64,000 nucleotides of DNA from Stutzerimonas nitrititolerans (GTDB lineage: Bacteria > Pseudomonadota > Gammaproteobacteria > Pseudomonadales > Pseudomonadaceae): NCBI RefSeq assembly GCF_003696285.1, contig NZ_RFFL01000011.1:1-64000 (forward strand), read 5' to 3'. The notes beneath the pieces were generated by a model, which made no database searches, was not told the origin of the DNA, and worked only from the letters and a program-made list of their open reading frames with translations. The number at the start of each line of letters is the position of its first letter. The first letter of the stretch is position 1. The translations under genes were made by a program, and so were the position numbers. Shown one piece after another: positions 61,578 through 64,000 of this stretch.

Positions 61578-62288
61578 TCAGTTGCCGCGAACGGCCTTGC
61601 CGTCGACGATGCCCTCTTCGAGCATGATCTGGTATTCCTTGCCGTCCTTTTCCACTTGATGCAAGCGAACCAGCAGGTAATCCCATTCGGTGGCGAACCA
61701 GAGGATGGTCTGGCGCTTGCTCTGGGTGGGGTCACGCACGCGCTCGACCTTGATCGCGTCGACCTGGCCGGCCTTGGTGCTGACCTGTTCTTCGCCCAGC
61801 ACGCGGAAGTCGTAGGTCTCGATCTCGTCGCCGTCGACCACCTGGTAGCTCATGCTCTTCTCGCCAGCGGCCACGGCTTCCTGCAGAGCGATCTGGTAGG
61901 TGGACTTGTCCAGCAGGCCGCGGTTGAGTGGCAGCTTGACCGGGTCGCCGCGATCTTCGCCAGTCACCAGCTTGGCGTCCCAGTCGAAGTTGTGCTCGAT
62001 GTTCTTGCCCTTGCCCAGGCCACTGCGCTTGAGGCGATAGCGCTGCGGCAGCAGGGTGTCGCCGTCGACACGGAAGGTGCTGCGCTCGTTGAGGCTGGCC
62101 ACCAGCATCGAAGCCTCGAAATCGAGCCTCCAGAGGTCACCGTCGGTTTTCTCGAGGCTGCGCTGAGCGGTACCGCTGATGGGCACCTGCTTCCAGTCTG
62201 CCGTGTAGCTGGCGGAGAAAGGTTTGAGCTCTAGCGCCTGGACCGGCAAGGCAAGCAGGCTGAGAGCGAGCAGCAGGGTGCGACGCAT
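61578..62288 (-). CDS. DUF3108 family periplasmic protein
   Basis: A 236-aa protein with a signal peptide (residues 1-18, ending VQA|LE) and a beta-rich DUF3108 domain (SASYTADWKQVPISG near 24-38 and the end FATEWDYLLVRLHQVEKDG). The function is unknown. ATG 62288. It lies 8 bp downstream of purN on the same strand. Confidence 0.87.
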   Translation of the reverse strand: MRRTLLLALSLLALPVQALELKPFSASYTADWKQVPISGTAQRSLEKTDGDLWRLDFEASMLVASLNERSTFRVDGDTLLPQRYRLKRSGLGKGKNIEHNFDWDAKLVTGEDRGDPVKLPLNRGLLDKSTYQIALQEAVAAGEKSMSYQVVDGDEIETYDFRVLGEEQVSTKAGQVDAIKVERVRDPTQSKRQTILWFATEWDYLLVRLHQVEKDGKEYQIMLEEGIVDGKAVRGN

Positions 62289-62296
62289 AGTGACTC

Positions 62297-62944
62297 CTAG
62301 GTTCTGATCAGGTGACCGGTGGCCGGCAGCTTGGCGCCGTCCAGCATCGCGCCTTGTTCGCAGAGGCGCAAGCGTCCTTCGGCGAACCAGCGCACGGCAA
62401 GGGGGTAGATTACGTGTTCGGCGGCATGCACCCGGCTGGTCAGCGCGTCCAGGCCTTCCTCGGGGCGCACCGTGAAGGCCGCCTGTATCGCTACGGGGCC
62501 GCCATCGAGCTCTTCGGTGACGAAATGCACGCTGCAACCATGCTCGCTGTCGCCGGCCTCGAGTGCGCGGCGATGGGTGTCCAGCCCCTTGTGCCGGGGC
62601 AGCAGGGACGGGTGGATATTGAGCAGGCGCCCCTGGTAATGGCGGACGAAGGCAGGCGTGAGGATGCGCATGAAACCGGCCAGCACCACCAGCTGCGGCG
62701 CATAGGCATCGATGTGTTCCATCAACGCCGCGTCGAAGGCGTCCCGGTCGGCGAACTGCTTGTGATCGATCACTCGGGTGTCGATGCCGGCCGCCTGCGC
62801 GCGTTGCAGCCCGAAGGCCTCGGCGCGGTTGGAAATCACCGCGCGGATGCGGGCGGGATTGCTTTCATTCAGGCTGTCGATCAGCGCCTGCAGGTTGCTG
62901 CCGGAGCCTGAAATCAGTACCACCACATTGCAGGGTTCGGTCAT
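62297..62944 (-). CDS. purN: Phosphoribosylglycinamide formyltransferase
   Basis: A 215-aa GART enzyme of purine synthesis that transfers formyl from 10-formyl-THF to GAR. Motifs include ISGSGSNLQALID near 11-23, FMRILTPAFV near 89-98, and NIHPSLLPRHKGLDTH near 105-120 with the catalytic His and Asp region. Its start overlaps the purM stop by 1 bp (TGATG), so they are coupled. ATG 62944. Confidence 0.95.
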   Translation of the reverse strand: MTEPCNVVVLISGSGSNLQALIDSLNESNPARIRAVISNRAEAFGLQRAQAAGIDTRVIDHKQFADRDAFDAALMEHIDAYAPQLVVLAGFMRILTPAFVRHYQGRLLNIHPSLLPRHKGLDTHRRALEAGDSEHGCSVHFVTEELDGGPVAIQAAFTVRPEEGLDALTSRVHAAEHVIYPLAVRWFAEGRLRLCEQGAMLDGAKLPATGHLIRT

Positions 62945-64000
62945 CAGTGGCTTTTCAGGTTGTTCAGCACGACGCGCTCGGCGCCCTCGGTCGCGGTGGC
63001 GATCTGGCCGATCAGCCATGGGGTTTCGCCGGAGGCGCGCAGGTTAGCCAGCACCGCTTCGACCTGATCCTGTGCGACGCAGATGACCATGCCGACGCCG
63101 CAGTTGAGCACGCGATGCATCTCGTGCTCGTCGACGTTGCCTTGCTGCTGCAGCCAGTCGAATACCGCCGGGCGCTGCCAGCTGGCGATGTCGATGACCG
63201 CCTGGCTGCCCTCGGGCAGCACGCGCGGGATGTTGTCCAGCAGGCCGCCGCCAGTGATATGGGCCATGGCCTTGACCGCGCCGGTGTCCTTGATCAGCTT
63301 GAGCAGTGGCTTGACGTAGATGCGCGTCGGCGCCATCAGCAGCTCGGTCAGCGGCTTGCCATCGAGCTGAGTGTTCTCGATATCGGCGCCGGCGACCTCG
63401 ATGATCTTGCGGATCAGCGAATAGCCGTTGGAATGCGGGCCCGAGGAGGGCAGGGCGATCAGTGCATCGCCGGCCGCGACTTTCGAGCCGTCGATGATCT
63501 CGCTCTTTTCCACCACGCCGACACAGAAACCGGCCAGGTCATAGTCCTCGCCTTCGTACATACCGGGCATCTCGGCGGTCTCACCGCCGACCAGCGAGCA
63601 GCCGGCCAACTCGCAACCGGCGCCGATGCCAGTGACCACGGTCGCCGCGATATCCACGTTGAGCTTGCCAGTGGCGTAGTAGTCGAGGAAGAACAGCGGC
63701 TCGGCGCCGCACACCACCAGGTCGTTGACGCACATGGCGACCAGATCCTGGCCGATGCTGTCATGCCGGTTCAGGTTCAGCGCCAGGCGCAGCTTGGTGC
63801 CCACGCCGTCGGTGCCGGAAACCAGTACCGGCTGCTTGTAGCCGGCAGGGATTTCGCAGAGCGCGCCGAAGCCGCCCAGGCCGCCCATGACTTCAGGACG
63901 AGCAGTACGTTTGGCGACGCCCTTGATGCGTTCGACCAGCGCTTCGCCTGCATCGATGTCGACGCCTGCGTCCTTGTAGCTGAGGGAGGGTTGCTTGCTC
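62944..64000 (-). CDS. purM: Phosphoribosylformylglycinamidine cyclo-ligase (only the first bases of the start codon missing)
   Basis: The AIR synthetase of purine synthesis. 351 residues are visible from [19 protein letters not shown] to the stop, so only the AT of the ATG lies outside. The motif GTDGVGTKL near 65-73, [11 protein letters not shown] near 155-165 and [13 protein letters not shown] near 255-267 are in order. The full protein would be 352 aa. It is transcribed together with purN. Confidence 0.96.
   Translation of the reverse strand, partial: SKQPSLSYKDAGVDIDAGEALVERIKGVAKRTARPEVMGGLGGFGALCEIPAGYKQPVLVSGTDGVGTKLRLALNLNRHDSIGQDLVAMCVNDLVVCGAEPLFFLDYYATGKLNVDIAATVVTGIGAGCELAGCSLVGGETAEMPGMYEGEDYDLAGFCVGVVEKSEIIDGSKVAAGDALIALPSSGPHSNGYSLIRKIIEVAGADIENTQLDGKPLTELLMAPTRIYVKPLLKLIKDTGAVKAMAHITGGGLLDNIPRVLPEGSQAVIDIASWQRPAVFDWLQQQGNVDEHEMHRVLNCGVGMVICVAQDQVEAVLANLRASGETPWLIGQIATATEGAERVVLNNLKSH

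Overview
The window is a high-GC stretch of a Pseudomonas-type chromosome. The evidence is opgGH, lrgAB, wrbA with pirin, plsB, rlmA, the dapE/dapD/dapC lysine genes, csdA-csdE and purMN, all with pseudomonad-like proteins, plus REP palindromes of pseudomonad type. The integron attC sites closely resemble those I know from P. stutzeri-group chromosomal integrons, so the mendocina/stutzeri side of the genus is likely. The species cannot be fixed from sequence alone.

Layout. 1-6.9 kb: a two-gene RND efflux system, a TetR regulator, a degenerate metallo-beta-lactamase-fold protein behind a clear operator-promoter, and a PhzF-like isomerase. 6.9-14.2 kb: FKBP isomerase, MocR-type regulator, ccoG, lrgAB, pirin, wrbA and a DUF3087 membrane protein. 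14.4-21.1 kb: periplasmic beta-glucosidase, then opgG-opgH for osmoregulated periplasmic glucans. 21.3-24.8 kb: topB with a good LexA-like box upstream, a TrhA/hemolysin III protein and a DUF4197 protein. 24.9-31 kb: an AraC regulator divergent from a flavoprotein dehydrogenase, followed by a ThDP enzyme and an FMN hydroxy-acid dehydrogenase, probably a small catabolic module. 31-36.1 kb: plsB, then five short accessory genes.

36.1-47.06 kb is the standout: a chromosomal integron. An intact intI (46098-47060) faces right. To its left lie attI and fourteen gene cassettes, all transcribed leftward, away from intI. Fourteen attC sites can be read directly. Ten belong to one highly conserved family of about 76 bp, three share a second pattern, and one is a short 59-bp site. 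The cassette DNA is visibly AT-richer than the chromosome. Cassettes encode mostly unknown membrane proteins, two LprI-like proteins, a PIN/NYN-like protein with a C-terminal winged helix, and a Nudix hydrolase split by an IS3-family element with a 4-bp target duplication. Another holds a DNase-colicin-type immunity protein that still sits directly downstream of the C-terminal HNH tail of its lost toxin. Two attC sites have damaged core sites, so parts of the distal array may be locked.

47.2-64 kb returns to core genome: a GldA/F/G-type ABC exporter, a cold-shock gene with terminator, rlmA, dapE, tcdA, an isoprenylcysteine-methyltransferase-like protein, csdA-csdE, dapD, an ArsC-like reductase, a thioredoxin-like protein, two tiny genes, dapC, a lipoprotein, a DUF3108 protein, purN and purM (cut at the window end only within its start codon). 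No rRNA, tRNA or CRISPR was found.
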